Below are positions 1 to 8,247 of a stretch of 64,000 nt of DNA, one piece after another. The notes under the pieces were generated by a model. The model worked only from the letters and a program-made list of their open reading frames with translations, ran no database searches and had not been told where the DNA came from. The position numbers and the translations under genes were made by a program. The stretch's first letter is position 1. Each line of letters begins with the position of its first letter. The stretch spans positions 310,001 through 374,000 of the forward strand of contig JAEUUC010000011.1 in assembly GCA_016787665.1 (NCBI GenBank). The letters run 5' to 3'. Source of the stretch: Cyclobacteriaceae bacterium. Its GTDB lineage: Bacteria; Bacteroidota; Bacteroidia; Cytophagales; Cyclobacteriaceae.

Positions 1-798
1 TGTGGCGAGCCGTTGAAAACCAGAGTTTCGTGCAATACCCTCCACATCCCGGTACTGCACGCCAATCCTGTAATCCGTTTGGCCGGTTCGGCCTTCAAGT
101 CCCAGGCCATGCGCCTGTGAAAAGCCGGTTCGAAGGATCTCATCGGTCCAGCGCGTGTTCGAATTAAAATTCAACCCACCTCGTTGAACAAATTCTTCAG
201 CGGAAAGAACCGGCAACAAATTACTTACCTGGTCAACAGCGAGAAATCCTTCATATGACGCATGATGGTGGTCACCTGTTTGCCGTGCCCTTTTGGTATT
301 GATGATTAAGACTCCATTTGAACCGCGTGCCCCATACAGAGCTGCGGAAGCCCCATCCTTGAGCACCGTAATGGACTCCACCTCCAGGGGATCGATATTC
401 GCAAGCGAAACTGCCGGTACTCCGTCAATGACGTAAAGTGGGTTTGCACTTTCACTTGTAGATCTAATGCCCGGTCCTGCGGAACCATAGCCGAGTGTTG
501 TAATTCCCCGAATTCGTATTTCAAAATCTCTGTTAGGATCTCCGCCTGCCTTCACAATTGAAACTCCGGCTACTTTACCTTGTATCAATTGAAGCACGTG
601 ATGAATATTACCACGATTGAATTGATCGGCCGTTATCCGGGTAACAGCCATACCCGGCATCTGCCTGGATAAAGAGTCCAGATAGCCCCGTCCGTCCAAA
701 ACATTCTGAGATAACTCGGATAGCGAATCCCGCTGTGCAACACCCTGAACGTACACCAGTGAAAAAACCATTGCAGCTGCAAACCGAGCACGTGCCAT
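1..798 (-). CDS. SusC/RagA-like TonB-dependent receptor, N-terminal part (runs off left edge)
   Basis: The frame is open from an ATG at 798 down to base 1 (266 codons, no stop), so only the N-terminus is present. A signal peptide (MARARFAAAMVFSLVYVQGVAQ) is followed by a TonB plug domain: VLQLIQGKVAGVSIV near residue 75, then the SusC-family signature PLYVIDGVPA and ESITVLKDGASAALYGARGS around residues 140-180. The family imports glycans or other large nutrients through the outer membrane, usually with a SusD lipoprotein. Unusually, there is no room for the carboxypeptidase-like regulatory domain that normally precedes the plug; only about 45 residues separate signal peptide and plug. A TATTTTCG box (809-802) ends three bases before the ATG and fits a Bacteroidota -7 element. 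The substrate cannot be inferred. Confidence 0.88.
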   Translation of the reverse strand, partial: MARARFAAAMVFSLVYVQGVAQRDSLSELSQNVLDGRGYLDSLSRQMPGMAVTRITADQFNRGNIHHVLQLIQGKVAGVSIVKAGGDPNRDFEIRIRGITTLGYGSAGPGIRSTSESANPLYVIDGVPAVSLANIDPLEVESITVLKDGASAALYGARGSNGVLIINTKRARQTGDHHHASYEGFLAVDQVSNLLPVLSAEEFVQRGGLNFNSNTRWTDEILRTGFSQAHGLGLEGRTGQTDYRIGVQYRDVEGIARNSGFQRLAT

Positions 799-852
799 AG
801 TCGAAAATACAAGAAATGAGCTATCCTAACAAGGAGGAGTTTGGTGTTCTCG

Positions 853-1956
853 TTAATGCAACAACAATCTCTTTGAATAAAGAACGAGCGGTACGCCAAA
901 CACGGCCATCATAGCATAAGCCATAATCTCATAGCCTTTCGCGACCAAGTCGATGATGCCCACCTGCGCCAGCAGCAGGGAGGCAACCAGTGCCGCGGTA
1001 GAGATTAACGCCTTGACTGCTTTCTTCAACGGTGCCTGCTGCCGCGCCTGAATTTCCGTTTCCACACGACTGATGAAGGCATGGATCATACCCGTGGCCG
1101 TTTCCACGAGGGTCCACCCCACCACAATTCCGAAGACAATCACCAAAGCGGGGTGGTAGGATTGCAGAATCTGCAACCACGGCACGGTAGCGGCCAGCAC
1201 ACCGGCATCTGGATAATACGCGAGTATGGCAAAGTACGTAAGAAACCAGGGCACGGTCATGAGCAAACCGGAGATCACCGCAGCGAGCAAACTCTCGCGC
1301 ACATGGTGAACGCCTTTGAAGGTAAAGAAGGCGGCCGGGTATACGGCCAGATTGTAGCCCACGTACAACAAACCGGTCCAGATCAACAATCCCATTCCGG
1401 CTGGCCGCGGCAGGTAATCCGTTCGCCAGTTTTCAAAAACATTTCCGATGGCTTCGCCCCGGTCGGCAAAAACGACTACGGCAAACAGGATATAAGCCGC
1501 AAATAGTGCGATGGTGCCCAGCGTTTCAAGTTTGGCGATCACCTCTTCACCCTTGTAGTTCAGAAAACCCACCAGCACAACAATCAGCAACACGCCCACC
1601 CAACGGCTGAAACCCAACGTGGTATGTAAGATCTCTCCGGCCGCTGAAGCCATGACTGCAATGATGAGAATGGCCAAAAGCAAATACACGATTTCATAGG
1701 CAACCCAGGCAGGGCCGATCATCCGTTTCAACAACGATTTATAGTCGTACACCTGCCATTGGCGACAGGCCTCAATCGAAAGAAATGACATCAGGGAAAA
1801 TCCAAAGAAGATTGCCAGCCCGCACACCCAACCGCTGGCTCCGAACTTGGCTCCATACTCAACAATCTCGCGGCCGGTAGCATAGCCGCCTCCGATCAAA
1901 ACCGATTGCAAAATGATACCGGGAAGAAAGATACGCTTGAGGGAAGGGTTGAGCAT
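853..1956 (-). CDS. YkvI-like multi-pass membrane protein (transporter family)
   Basis: A 367-residue protein with about ten hydrophobic segments. The N-terminal helix with GGGYATGREIVEYGAKFG is typical of the YkvI family (COG3949), related to the amino acid/Na+ symporter (LeuT-fold) superfamily. The substrate is not known for the family. The frame could start 10 codons earlier (1986), but I prefer the ATG at 1956: the resulting MLNPSLKRIF start places a short basic segment before the first helix, and an AAATTTTG sequence resembling the -7 box lies just upstream. It sits alone between the SusC-like gene and the adenosyltransferase, all on the same strand. Confidence 0.8.
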   Translation of the reverse strand: MLNPSLKRIFLPGIILQSVLIGGGYATGREIVEYGAKFGASGWVCGLAIFFGFSLMSFLSIEACRQWQVYDYKSLLKRMIGPAWVAYEIVYLLLAILIIAVMASAAGEILHTTLGFSRWVGVLLIVVLVGFLNYKGEEVIAKLETLGTIALFAAYILFAVVVFADRGEAIGNVFENWRTDYLPRPAGMGLLIWTGLLYVGYNLAVYPAAFFTFKGVHHVRESLLAAVISGLLMTVPWFLTYFAILAYYPDAGVLAATVPWLQILQSYHPALVIVFGIVVGWTLVETATGMIHAFISRVETEIQARQQAPLKKAVKALISTAALVASLLLAQVGIIDLVAKGYEIMAYAMMAVFGVPLVLYSKRLLLH

Positions 1957-2048
1957 GCTCCAAAATTTTCGGGCGTCAAGGTACAACGCCTGTCAGAGCA
2001 AACAAACCCATGTACACCAACCGCGTGAGCGGAAGAATCACTGAGATG

Positions 2049-2597
2049 CTACAACCGCGGCTTCCACGGAGCTTCGGGAGCATTCAACTCGCTGGCCATA
2101 ATGCGGCACAGCGTAAACAAGTAGTCGGAAAGACGGTTCAGGTATTGCACCACGTGCACATCCACCGGCTCCACGGCATTCAATTCAATCACACAGCGCT
2201 CGGCTCTGCGGCAAACCGTGCGCGCGACATGCCCAAATGAAACCGAAGGATGGCCGCCCGGAAGCACAAACGTGCGCAACGGTTCGAGCCGGGCATCCAT
2301 GGCATCAATCTTACTTTCCAGAAAAGCAATGTCGGTTTGCGCTAACAGCGGAATTTTCACTTTGGTATTGCCCGGTTCGGTGGCCAGCATCGAACCCACC
2401 ACAAAAAGACTATCCTGAATTTCAATCAACTCCGCGGCCCGCCCGGCATTCACGGGCTGATCGCGCAACACACCCAGCCATGCATTCAACTCATCAACGG
2501 TGCCATATGCTGTGATGCGCACGTCCGACTTCGGCACGCGCTTGCCACCAAAGAGGGATGTTTCACCCTGGTCTCCGGTTTTGGTATAAATTTTCAT
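2049..2597 (-). CDS. ATP:cob(I)alamin adenosyltransferase, PduO type
   Basis: Transfers the adenosyl group of ATP to cob(I)alamin to make adenosylcobalamin, the cofactor of methylmalonyl-CoA mutase and similar enzymes. The 182-residue length and the N-terminal motif KIYTKTGDQGETSLFGGKRV with VDELNAWLG are characteristic of the PduO/MMAB family; the C-terminal helix has the VCRRAERCVIEL and YLNRLSDYLFTLCR motifs that form the active-site trimer interface. It is cytoplasmic. No cobalamin riboswitch or other B12 gene is seen next to it, so its role rests on the family assignment. Confidence 0.93.
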   Translation of the reverse strand: MKIYTKTGDQGETSLFGGKRVPKSDVRITAYGTVDELNAWLGVLRDQPVNAGRAAELIEIQDSLFVVGSMLATEPGNTKVKIPLLAQTDIAFLESKIDAMDARLEPLRTFVLPGGHPSVSFGHVARTVCRRAERCVIELNAVEPVDVHVVQYLNRLSDYLFTLCRIMASELNAPEAPWKPRL

Positions 2598-2667
2598 GGA
2601 GCTGACTCAAAGTTCAAAGGAACGCAATTTTGAATTTTGATCCCTGAAATTTGAAATCGGACCTGCA

Positions 2668-3384
2668 TCAGGCCAGCACGGCCGGTCTGCGGTTCACATT
2701 TTCGTTCTTGCGGTCCCACTCAATCAAACCGTCTTTCAGGCGAATGATGCGGTGCGAGTAATGGGCGATGTCGTCTTCGTGCGTTACCATAATAATGGTG
2801 TTGCCCTTATCGTGGAGGTCCTGGAAGAGGCCCATAATATCGTAACTGGTCTTACTATCCAGGTTACCTGTGGGTTCATCGGCCAGAATAATAGACGGGT
2901 TATTGACCAGCGCCCGCGCAATGGCCACCCGCTGGCGCTGCCCGCCCGAAAGTTCATTTGGCCGGTGATGCCAGCGATCCGCCAGGCTCACATTCTCGAG
3001 AGCCGCCATGGCCATTTCCTCGCGGTCGCTCTTGCCATAGCCGGCATAGATCAGCGGCAGGGCCACATTCTCCAGCGCAGTGGCGCGGGGAAGTAAATTA
3101 AAGGTCTGAAACACAAACCCGATTTCTTTATTGCGCACCTCGGCCAGTTCGTTCTCCGTCATGTCGCTCACCAGTTGGTTGTTCAGCCAGTATTCACCGG
3201 CCGTGGGTGTATCCAGGCAGCCGACAATGTTCATCAACGTGGATTTGCCCGAGCCTGAAGGGCCCATAAACGCCACGTACTCGCCCCGGTCGATGGAGAT
3301 GCTGATGTCTTGCAGCGCGTTAACGATGTTGTCCCCCATTTTATACATGCGGGAGATGTGCGAAGTCTTGATCACATTGGGCAT
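2668..3384 (-). CDS. ABC transporter ATP-binding protein, LolD/MacB type
   Basis: A 238-residue ATPase subunit with Walker [10 protein letters not shown] near residue 42, Q-loop [12 protein letters not shown], signature [15 protein letters not shown], Walker B IILADEP and the H-loop in MVTHEDD. The sequence TGNLDSKTS after Walker B marks the LolD/MacB/FtsE subgroup, which works with mechanotransducing MacB-type permeases rather than channel-forming ones in lipoprotein release, export or septal functions. No permease gene is adjacent in the window, so the partner is unknown. It follows the direction of the cob(I)alamin adenosyltransferase gene with a 70-bp AT-rich gap. Confidence 0.93.
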   Translation of the reverse strand: MPNVIKTSHISRMYKMGDNIVNALQDISISIDRGEYVAFMGPSGSGKSTLMNIVGCLDTPTAGEYWLNNQLVSDMTENELAEVRNKEIGFVFQTFNLLPRATALENVALPLIYAGYGKSDREEMAMAALENVSLADRWHHRPNELSGGQRQRVAIARALVNNPSIILADEPTGNLDSKTSYDIMGLFQDLHDKGNTIIMVTHEDDIAHYSHRIIRLKDGLIEWDRKNENVNRRPAVLA

Positions 3385-3531
3385 AAGCCGTGGTTTACAA
3401 CTCTTAAGAACTTAAAAATCCCTGCAAAGTTTCATTTTTTACCCGAAAAAGGCGGAATTATTATGCCGAAGGCGTTTCGAAGGGGTAATTTCCGGTTTGG
3501 TTGGGCGGCCTATGGGGCTATCCGGGGCTGC

Positions 3532-3572
3532 GTCCCGCCAAGGCGGGACTCCGGTGGCGCGAGGCGCGCCAC
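3532..3572. repeat. GC-rich double hairpin, REP-like element candidate
   Basis: In the 292-bp gap between the ABC ATPase and the lipoprotein lie two adjacent inverted repeats. The first is GTCCCGCC/GGCGGGAC (3532-3539 and 3542-3549); the second is GTGGCGC/GCGCCAC (3554-3560 and 3566-3572) with a GAGGC spacer. The surrounding 3470-3605 stretch is much more GC-rich than the AT-rich lipoprotein gene that follows. No reading frame here looks coding. The shape fits a dispersed intergenic repeat of the REP type, but no second copy is present in this window, so that is inference. Confidence 0.5.
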
Positions 3573-3676
3573 TAAACCCCTCCTATCCCCGGCCGGTGGT
3601 GTTTATTTGGGCTTATTAATTTGAAGGTTGATTAGGTAAATTAAGGGCCCAGTATAATCTCGATAGTCAACCGGAA

Positions 3677-4447
3677 ATGCTTTCCCGAATCATCTATAGT
3701 GTATCAATCATACTTATGATTGTAGGCTGCGAAAAGCCCTCTGGAACTATCGTAAGTCGTGAAGCCAAAAGCTTGTGTTTTCAACACGATTACTATCCCG
3801 ATTCTATCTTTTTAACTCGTAGCATAACGTGGGATATTGTTCATGAATCGGCTTACAGCTATTGCCTTGAATTCGCTGGCGATAGTTGTCAATTCATTGG
3901 ATACCATGAGTCTTGGTGGAAAAAAATTAAGAAGATTAAAGAAAACACATTTGTTACTGCTGGGCTTTCAACCGATGATTACTTTGAATTTGAATTTTTA
4001 TCAAGAGAGCGGATACGAATGCGAAATATTCGAGTAAAAGGTATTGACTCTGTAAAGTATGCCTTCAAATATTATCACATCGTCCCTGGTGTTCTAACAC
4101 AGCTAGATTTACAAAAGAGAATGGCAAAGGAGCTTTTTGCAGGAACCTACCAAGTTATTTATAAAGACTCCTTACAATGTGATTCCGTCATTATTATCGA
4201 TGAGAATTTTAAAATAACGGGGATCAAGCATTTTTCCACCTATGGTATTGAGACTGAAATCGACTGGGATTTCGGACTAGAAAATGCTTGTTGGTTGGCA
4301 GCCCGAACAGGTGGTGACAGAAAATACTTCTCCTTCAAGTTTTCTGGGGATTCGCTTACATTTTTCAATTACGAAATGCGCGAAACCGAAGACGGTATGA
4401 TTCCCAAAATCAGCCAGCCTTTGTTTGTTGGTATTAGACGAAATTAA
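3677..4447 (+). CDS. Orphan putative lipoprotein, AT-rich
   Basis: A 256-residue protein that I do not recognise. The first 18 residues form a lipoprotein signal (MLSRIIYSVSIILMIVGC) with Cys18 as the probable lipidated residue, so it is likely anchored in an envelope membrane. The rest is rich in Tyr, Asp and Lys with beta-strand-like alternation, e.g. EFEFLSRERIRMRN and DRKYFSFKFSGDSLTFF. Its base composition is visibly more AT-rich than all neighbours, which suggests recent acquisition or a fast-evolving species-specific gene. It is convergent with the alpha/beta hydrolase, 8 bp from its stop. Confidence 0.75.
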   Translation: MLSRIIYSVSIILMIVGCEKPSGTIVSREAKSLCFQHDYYPDSIFLTRSITWDIVHESAYSYCLEFAGDSCQFIGYHESWWKKIKKIKENTFVTAGLSTDDYFEFEFLSRERIRMRNIRVKGIDSVKYAFKYYHIVPGVLTQLDLQKRMAKELFAGTYQVIYKDSLQCDSVIIIDENFKITGIKHFSTYGIETEIDWDFGLENACWLAARTGGDRKYFSFKFSGDSLTFFNYEMRETEDGMIPKISQPLFVGIRRN

Positions 4448-4455
4448 CTTTGCTT

Positions 4456-5316
4456 TCAGCCTTCCACAAACCCCAAACAAACCTTAATCACGCCCTCGTC
4501 TTTCAAAATCCGGTTGTGACCCAAACCGGTGGTTTGATGCAGCGTAGCAGCCGGGTAAACGTTTAGTAAGGCATGAGCATGGGCAATGGGCGTTTCCATA
4601 TCACCTTCGTCATGCACCAGCAACAAGTGCAGGGGCCGCGGCAGGTGCTGCACGGTATACAGCGAGGTGAACTCAAAAAAGGGTTTACCTGTGGTGCGCT
4701 CAATGTATTTTTTAAACCAATCCCCCGTTCGGGGAGAGCCACCAATCGCTTTCAGGTAACTGTTGATAATCAAGTCACCAAGGGTGGGGCTGGCAATATT
4801 GATGACCCGATCCACCACCAACCCCAGCATGATGGCGCGCAGCGTAGCTACTCCGCCAAACGAGTGCGCGATAATGGCCTGCGGCTTGCCCCGCGTGTCT
4901 ACAATTTTTTGCAAAACCTCAGCAAACTGTAATGCCGTTGTCCGTTTACCAGAGCTTTCACCATGGGCGGGCCCGTCAAACGCCACCACCTGCCAGCCCG
5001 CGCGGTTAAACGGTTCAACAAATTTTCGAAACTGGGTGCCACGCCCGGCCCAGCCGTGCACAAACAGCACATACCCTTTCACGGCTTCGCCCCAGGCAAA
5101 CACGCGCACACGTTCACCGGCCACCGGCAACCAAAAAGCATTCGCAGCGGCCATCGCCTGCTTTTCTTTTTCCGGCCGCTCGTAGCGCACAGGCGAGAAA
5201 AAAATCCGGACAAAAAACTGGCGGGCCAGCGGTGGTGCCAGTTTCTCCAACGTAGGAAATACGGCTCGTACGAACCGGAGCACAAGAGGCTCTGAATAAT
5301 TTTTCTTCTTCGTCAT
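4456..5316 (-). CDS. Alpha/beta hydrolase
   Basis: A 286-residue alpha/beta-hydrolase fold protein. It shows the oxyanion strand FVHGWAGRGTQF, the nucleophile elbow IIAHSFGG (Ser), a probable acid in LLLVHDEGD and a C-terminal His in GLGHNRIL. An N-terminal stretch of about 55 residues precedes the fold. The AHSFGG elbow and GHNRIL end resemble bacterial esterase/lysophospholipase-like proteins; the substrate is unknown. Its ATG overlaps the stop of the NRDE gene by 4 bp (ATGA), so it is translationally coupled as the last gene of the rnhB-DUF3667-NRDE-hydrolase operon. Confidence 0.87.
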   Translation of the reverse strand: MTKKKNYSEPLVLRFVRAVFPTLEKLAPPLARQFFVRIFFSPVRYERPEKEKQAMAAANAFWLPVAGERVRVFAWGEAVKGYVLFVHGWAGRGTQFRKFVEPFNRAGWQVVAFDGPAHGESSGKRTTALQFAEVLQKIVDTRGKPQAIIAHSFGGVATLRAIMLGLVVDRVINIASPTLGDLIINSYLKAIGGSPRTGDWFKKYIERTTGKPFFEFTSLYTVQHLPRPLHLLLVHDEGDMETPIAHAHALLNVYPAATLHQTTGLGHNRILKDEGVIKVCLGFVEG

Positions 5317-6095
5317 GCCGTAATCTCAAAAGCAAACGTCTGTTGCGTGTAGTCAAATGTGCGGGTGTCGTACACGCGCTCGGTGAAGCGCACCCGCTGT
5401 TGGCGATCCACCGTGATCAGCGTGCTGCAACGCGATCCGTAGTTCGGTGTTTTAATGAACATGGCCGACAACGCGCGCTCGCGTTCCAGACCAATGCCGG
5501 TATCGGGTAGCTGATTGTCCTCCGCTATCTCTTCGTTGGCGAGAAAGTCAAACACATCATCCTCCGAGAAAGGGGTCGTCAGCATTTCTTCAAACTCGGC
5601 TTTGCCTTTCTGCACTTTCGGCCAGGGAGTATCCATCAGGTGGTTGCTTAGGCCATGGATTCCGGGTTCCAGCTTCGTAATGCCCTCGCGATAGTTACTG
5701 CAATACCACAACTGGTGTGCATCGCCCACCACCAGGTTGAATCCGTTGTAGCGCGGTGCCTCGGGCAGCAGCTTACGCAGATAGTGTTCGGGTTCATCGG
5801 CACCCCGCAGGTAAGCGGAAACCAGATGCCCGCGCGAGGGTGCTTTCGGATTGATATTTTTCGGATCCCGATAGTTGGTAACCAGGGCCAGGCGCCCATT
5901 TCGATTAATCCCCAACCATGTGCCGCAGTCCCGTTGTGGTTCGCAGGCTTCGAGATCCCGGCCGGCCAGTATCCGCTCGTCCTCCGGCCAAAAACCAGCA
6001 GCCGCAGTTTGGCGTGCATAAAACTCATCGCGGTTGGCCGCAATGATCAGTGGGTATTTTTCGTGCTGTTGCAGAGCGAAAAAAATCAGGCACAT
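5313..6095 (-). CDS. NRDE (TANGO2-like) family protein
   Basis: A 260-residue protein beginning MCLIFFALQQ. In this family the residue after the initiator Met is a conserved Cys with N-terminal-nucleophile character, followed by the diagnostic AANRDEFYAR motif, GGRD-like LAGRDLEA and TWLGINRNGRLALVTNYR. The start at 6095 is chosen over a 34-codon upstream extension because it exposes that Cys2. TANGO2 relatives are linked to Golgi/mitochondrial and haem-related phenotypes in eukaryotes; the bacterial role is not established. It overlaps the downstream hydrolase by ATGA and follows DUF3667 by 22 bp. Confidence 0.88.
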   Translation of the reverse strand: MCLIFFALQQHEKYPLIIAANRDEFYARQTAAAGFWPEDERILAGRDLEACEPQRDCGTWLGINRNGRLALVTNYRDPKNINPKAPSRGHLVSAYLRGADEPEHYLRKLLPEAPRYNGFNLVVGDAHQLWYCSNYREGITKLEPGIHGLSNHLMDTPWPKVQKGKAEFEEMLTTPFSEDDVFDFLANEEIAEDNQLPDTGIGLERERALSAMFIKTPNYGSRCSTLITVDRQQRVRFTERVYDTRTFDYTQQTFAFEITA

Positions 6096-6117
6096 GGCAA
6101 GGTCGATCGTTGGAGCA

Positions 6118-7005
6118 TTACATCGTCCAAAAAGTGGCCAAAAAAAGCACAAGCCGGTAGACCTTCCAAGAGAAAAATACGAGGTATGCCAAAACAACGC
6201 CTTTTAGCAGGCTAACCACCCAACCGTGCCCATAGAATGTTCGCTCGGCACGCATGAAGAAGTAACCAAAAATGACAAGCGATAGATTGGAATAAAAAGA
6301 ATCGGAGAGCAGCACACTCCAGTCCGCCTGAAACCACGATTGGGCAAAATGAATCACCCACTTCAGCAACGAAGGCAGCAACACACTGCTAACCAACATC
6401 TGAAACGCATGAAATTCAAATGAAAATTGCAGGTGATCGAAGTACAGATTCTTCTTCGAGAAGTTGACAATCGAGAGTGGTATGGAAAAAATAAACACCA
6501 ACACGACCACCAGCAGCTTGGATATAGTAGCCGTGTGGGCGTTGTACGCATCGGTAAACGCTTTCACATCCACCCCGGTTGATTTGAGATGGTCGCGCAC
6601 CATGCTTTGAACCAAGTGGCTATGGTCCTGCTGATAAAATTGGGAATACAAAGAAGAATTGAACGTATCGAAAACTGGAAAAAGGAAATAGAAAAAATTG
6701 GCCACAAAGAACAAACCCACGAGTTTCATGTAAGGTACCTGCACCCCATCCCGAATGTTGGCCGAAAGTTGGCCGGGGCTTGCAAACATCATCTTGAAGC
6801 TGCGCCAGAACTTGCCCTCCAGAAACGTGAATGCATTCAGAATACTTTCCGCCAATTTGGAAAACGACCGATCTTCGCGATCAATCACTTTCTCACCACA
6901 GCGGTTGCAGAACCGGCCTTGAAACACCTGCCCGCAGTTTTTGCAGGTACGTTCGATTACATAATCAACCGTGTCCTCTCGCTTTCGGAACAATGAAAAA
7001 GCCAT
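6118..7005 (-). CDS. DUF3667-family zinc-ribbon membrane protein
   Basis: A 295-residue protein. Residues 21-37 form a zinc ribbon, CKNCGQVFQGRFCNRCG (two CxxC knuckles), followed by a conserved helix SILNAFTFLEGKFWRSF, then about four to five membrane helices (residues 92-112, 160-190, 205-225, 240-290). This architecture is the DUF3667 family, common in Bacteroidota, with no assigned function. It lies between rnhB (8 bp upstream) and the NRDE gene in one minus-strand operon. The zinc ribbon is predicted to face the cytoplasm. Confidence 0.87.
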   Translation of the reverse strand: MAFSLFRKREDTVDYVIERTCKNCGQVFQGRFCNRCGEKVIDREDRSFSKLAESILNAFTFLEGKFWRSFKMMFASPGQLSANIRDGVQVPYMKLVGLFFVANFFYFLFPVFDTFNSSLYSQFYQQDHSHLVQSMVRDHLKSTGVDVKAFTDAYNAHTATISKLLVVVLVFIFSIPLSIVNFSKKNLYFDHLQFSFEFHAFQMLVSSVLLPSLLKWVIHFAQSWFQADWSVLLSDSFYSNLSLVIFGYFFMRAERTFYGHGWVVSLLKGVVLAYLVFFSWKVYRLVLFLATFWTM

Positions 7006-7013
7006 CGCGAAAA

Positions 7014-7613
7014 TTACTCAAATAACTCCAGTTGCGAGGGCAGCAATTGAAAAGTCTTGCGATGATATGGTGTAATCCCTAACGCACGAATGCCCTCGCG
7101 GTGTTCTTCGGTGGGGTAGCCCATATTGGTCTCCCACCCGTAGCCCGGAAACTCCAGGGCAAGCCGCTGCATGAGTTCATCGCGGTGCGTCTTGGCCAGA
7201 ATCGAAGCCGCTGCGATGGACAGATAGAGTGCGTCACCTTTGATGATGCATTCGAAGGGAATTTCGCGGTACGGCATAAACCGGTTGCCATCGATCAACA
7301 GCAGGTCGGGCGGTAATGTTAATTGATCCAGCGCCCGATGCATGGCCACAAAGGAGGCTTTTAATATGTTGATTTCATCAATCTCACCCGCGCTGACTTC
7401 CGCCACCGCCCACGCCAATGCATCCCGTTGAATATCCTTCCTCAATTCGTGGCGCTCCTGGGCCGTGAGTTGCTTCGAGTCGTTGAGCGCTTCGTGCCTG
7501 TAGTTTCGTGGAAGAATAACGGCAGCCGCTACTACCGGGCCAGCCAGACATCCGCGCCCGGCTTCATCGCAGCCGGCCTCCATCCGGTCGAGGGTAAGGG
7601 AAGAACGCAACAT
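7014..7613 (-). CDS. rnhB: Ribonuclease HII
   Basis: Cleaves the RNA strand of RNA-DNA hybrids and incises at ribonucleotides embedded in DNA. The 199-residue protein has the catalytic [17 protein letters not shown] motif near residue 14 (Asp and Glu metal ligands), LLIDGNRF with the next Asp, and a [15 protein letters not shown] segment with the last acidic residue. Start at 7613 gives [21 protein letters not shown], the usual N-terminus in this phylum; the ATG five codons upstream is less likely. It heads the minus-strand operon running through DUF3667, NRDE and the hydrolase. Confidence 0.95.
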   Translation of the reverse strand: MLRSSLTLDRMEAGCDEAGRGCLAGPVVAAAVILPRNYRHEALNDSKQLTAQERHELRKDIQRDALAWAVAEVSAGEIDEINILKASFVAMHRALDQLTLPPDLLLIDGNRFMPYREIPFECIIKGDALYLSIAAASILAKTHRDELMQRLALEFPGYGWETNMGYPTEEHREGIRALGITPYHRKTFQLLPSQLELFE

Positions 7614-7617
7614 TCGA

Positions 7618-7655
7618 CCAAAATTCAAGATTCAAAAATCAAAATTCAAACATCA
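7618..7655. repeat. ATTCAAAA-type short direct repeats
   Basis: Between rnhB and the NUDIX gene the sequence repeats an A-rich unit (AAAATTCAA, ATTCAAAA, AAAATTCAAA) three times. A related reverse-orientation stretch, TTTTGAATTTTGA, occurs at 2628-2640 near the adenosyltransferase start. This is low-complexity promoter-spacer DNA with no sign of a gene. Confidence 0.4.
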
Positions 7656-7673
7656 GGCGATGAATTATAAATC

Positions 7674-7681
7674 TAACTTTG
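7674..7681 (+). promoter_or_regulatory. Bacteroidota -7 promoter box (TAACTTTG) for the NUDIX gene
   Basis: TAACTTTG is an exact match to the TAnnTTTG -7 consensus known for Bacteroidota sigma factor and ends 27 bp before the ATG at 7709. No clear TTG -33 element is seen at the expected distance. Confidence 0.55.
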
Positions 7682-7708
7682 AATATTAAATATCGAACTT
7701 CAAATCAA

Positions 7709-8245
7709 ATGCAGTGGCAAACCCTTTCCTCGGAGCAGCAATATGACAACCGCTGGATCAAGGTCACGGAGTATCAGGTGATCAACCCGGCCGGCAAGCC
7801 GGGCATCTACGGTAAAGTGCACTACAAGAACAAGGCCATTGGCATTGTACCCCTCGACCAGCACGGCAATACCTGGCTGGTGGGTCAGCACCGCTACACG
7901 TTGAACGAATGGAGTTGGGAAATTCCCGAAGGAGGTGGTGCCCTGGACACCGATCCGCTCGTTTCAGCTCAGCGTGAGTTAAGGGAAGAAACCGGACTCA
8001 CCGCAGCCAAATGGACTTCCCTGGTGCGTACCCACCTCTCCAACTCCGTTTCAGACGAAGAGGGATTTATCTTTCTGGCCGAAGAGTTGACACCGGGCAC
8101 CAATCAATTGGAAGACACGGAGGCTGACCTCCGGGTGTGGCACTTGCCGTTTACTGAAGCGCTGGATATGGTGCTCACTGGCAAGATTACCGACAGTTTG
8201 AGCATCATGGGTATCTTGCGCGTTGCCCGCCTCAAAGGACTCTAG
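7709..8245 (+). CDS. NUDIX hydrolase, ADP-ribose pyrophosphatase-like
   Basis: A 178-residue NUDIX protein probably hydrolysing ADP-ribose or another nucleotide-sugar diphosphate. The Nudix box is GGGALDTDPLVSAQRELREETGL, with the catalytic RELREETG core intact; the first Glu of the classical GX5EX7REUXEEXGU pattern is Thr, a substitution that still leaves the metal-binding core. The strand WEIPEGGG and upstream LVGQHRYTLNEWSW are typical of ADP-ribose pyrophosphatases. The ATG at 7709 is preferred because the extended frame adds residues without homology. It ends 2 bp before the MATE start. Confidence 0.9.
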   Translation: MQWQTLSSEQQYDNRWIKVTEYQVINPAGKPGIYGKVHYKNKAIGIVPLDQHGNTWLVGQHRYTLNEWSWEIPEGGGALDTDPLVSAQRELREETGLTAAKWTSLVRTHLSNSVSDEEGFIFLAEELTPGTNQLEDTEADLRVWHLPFTEALDMVLTGKITDSLSIMGILRVARLKGL

Positions 8246-8247
8246 CC

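Noticed and set aside
2598..2667. Possible cobalamin riboswitch upstream of the adenosyltransferase
   Set aside because: The 70-bp gap is AT-rich low-complexity sequence with no B12-box-like segment and is too short for the riboswitch.
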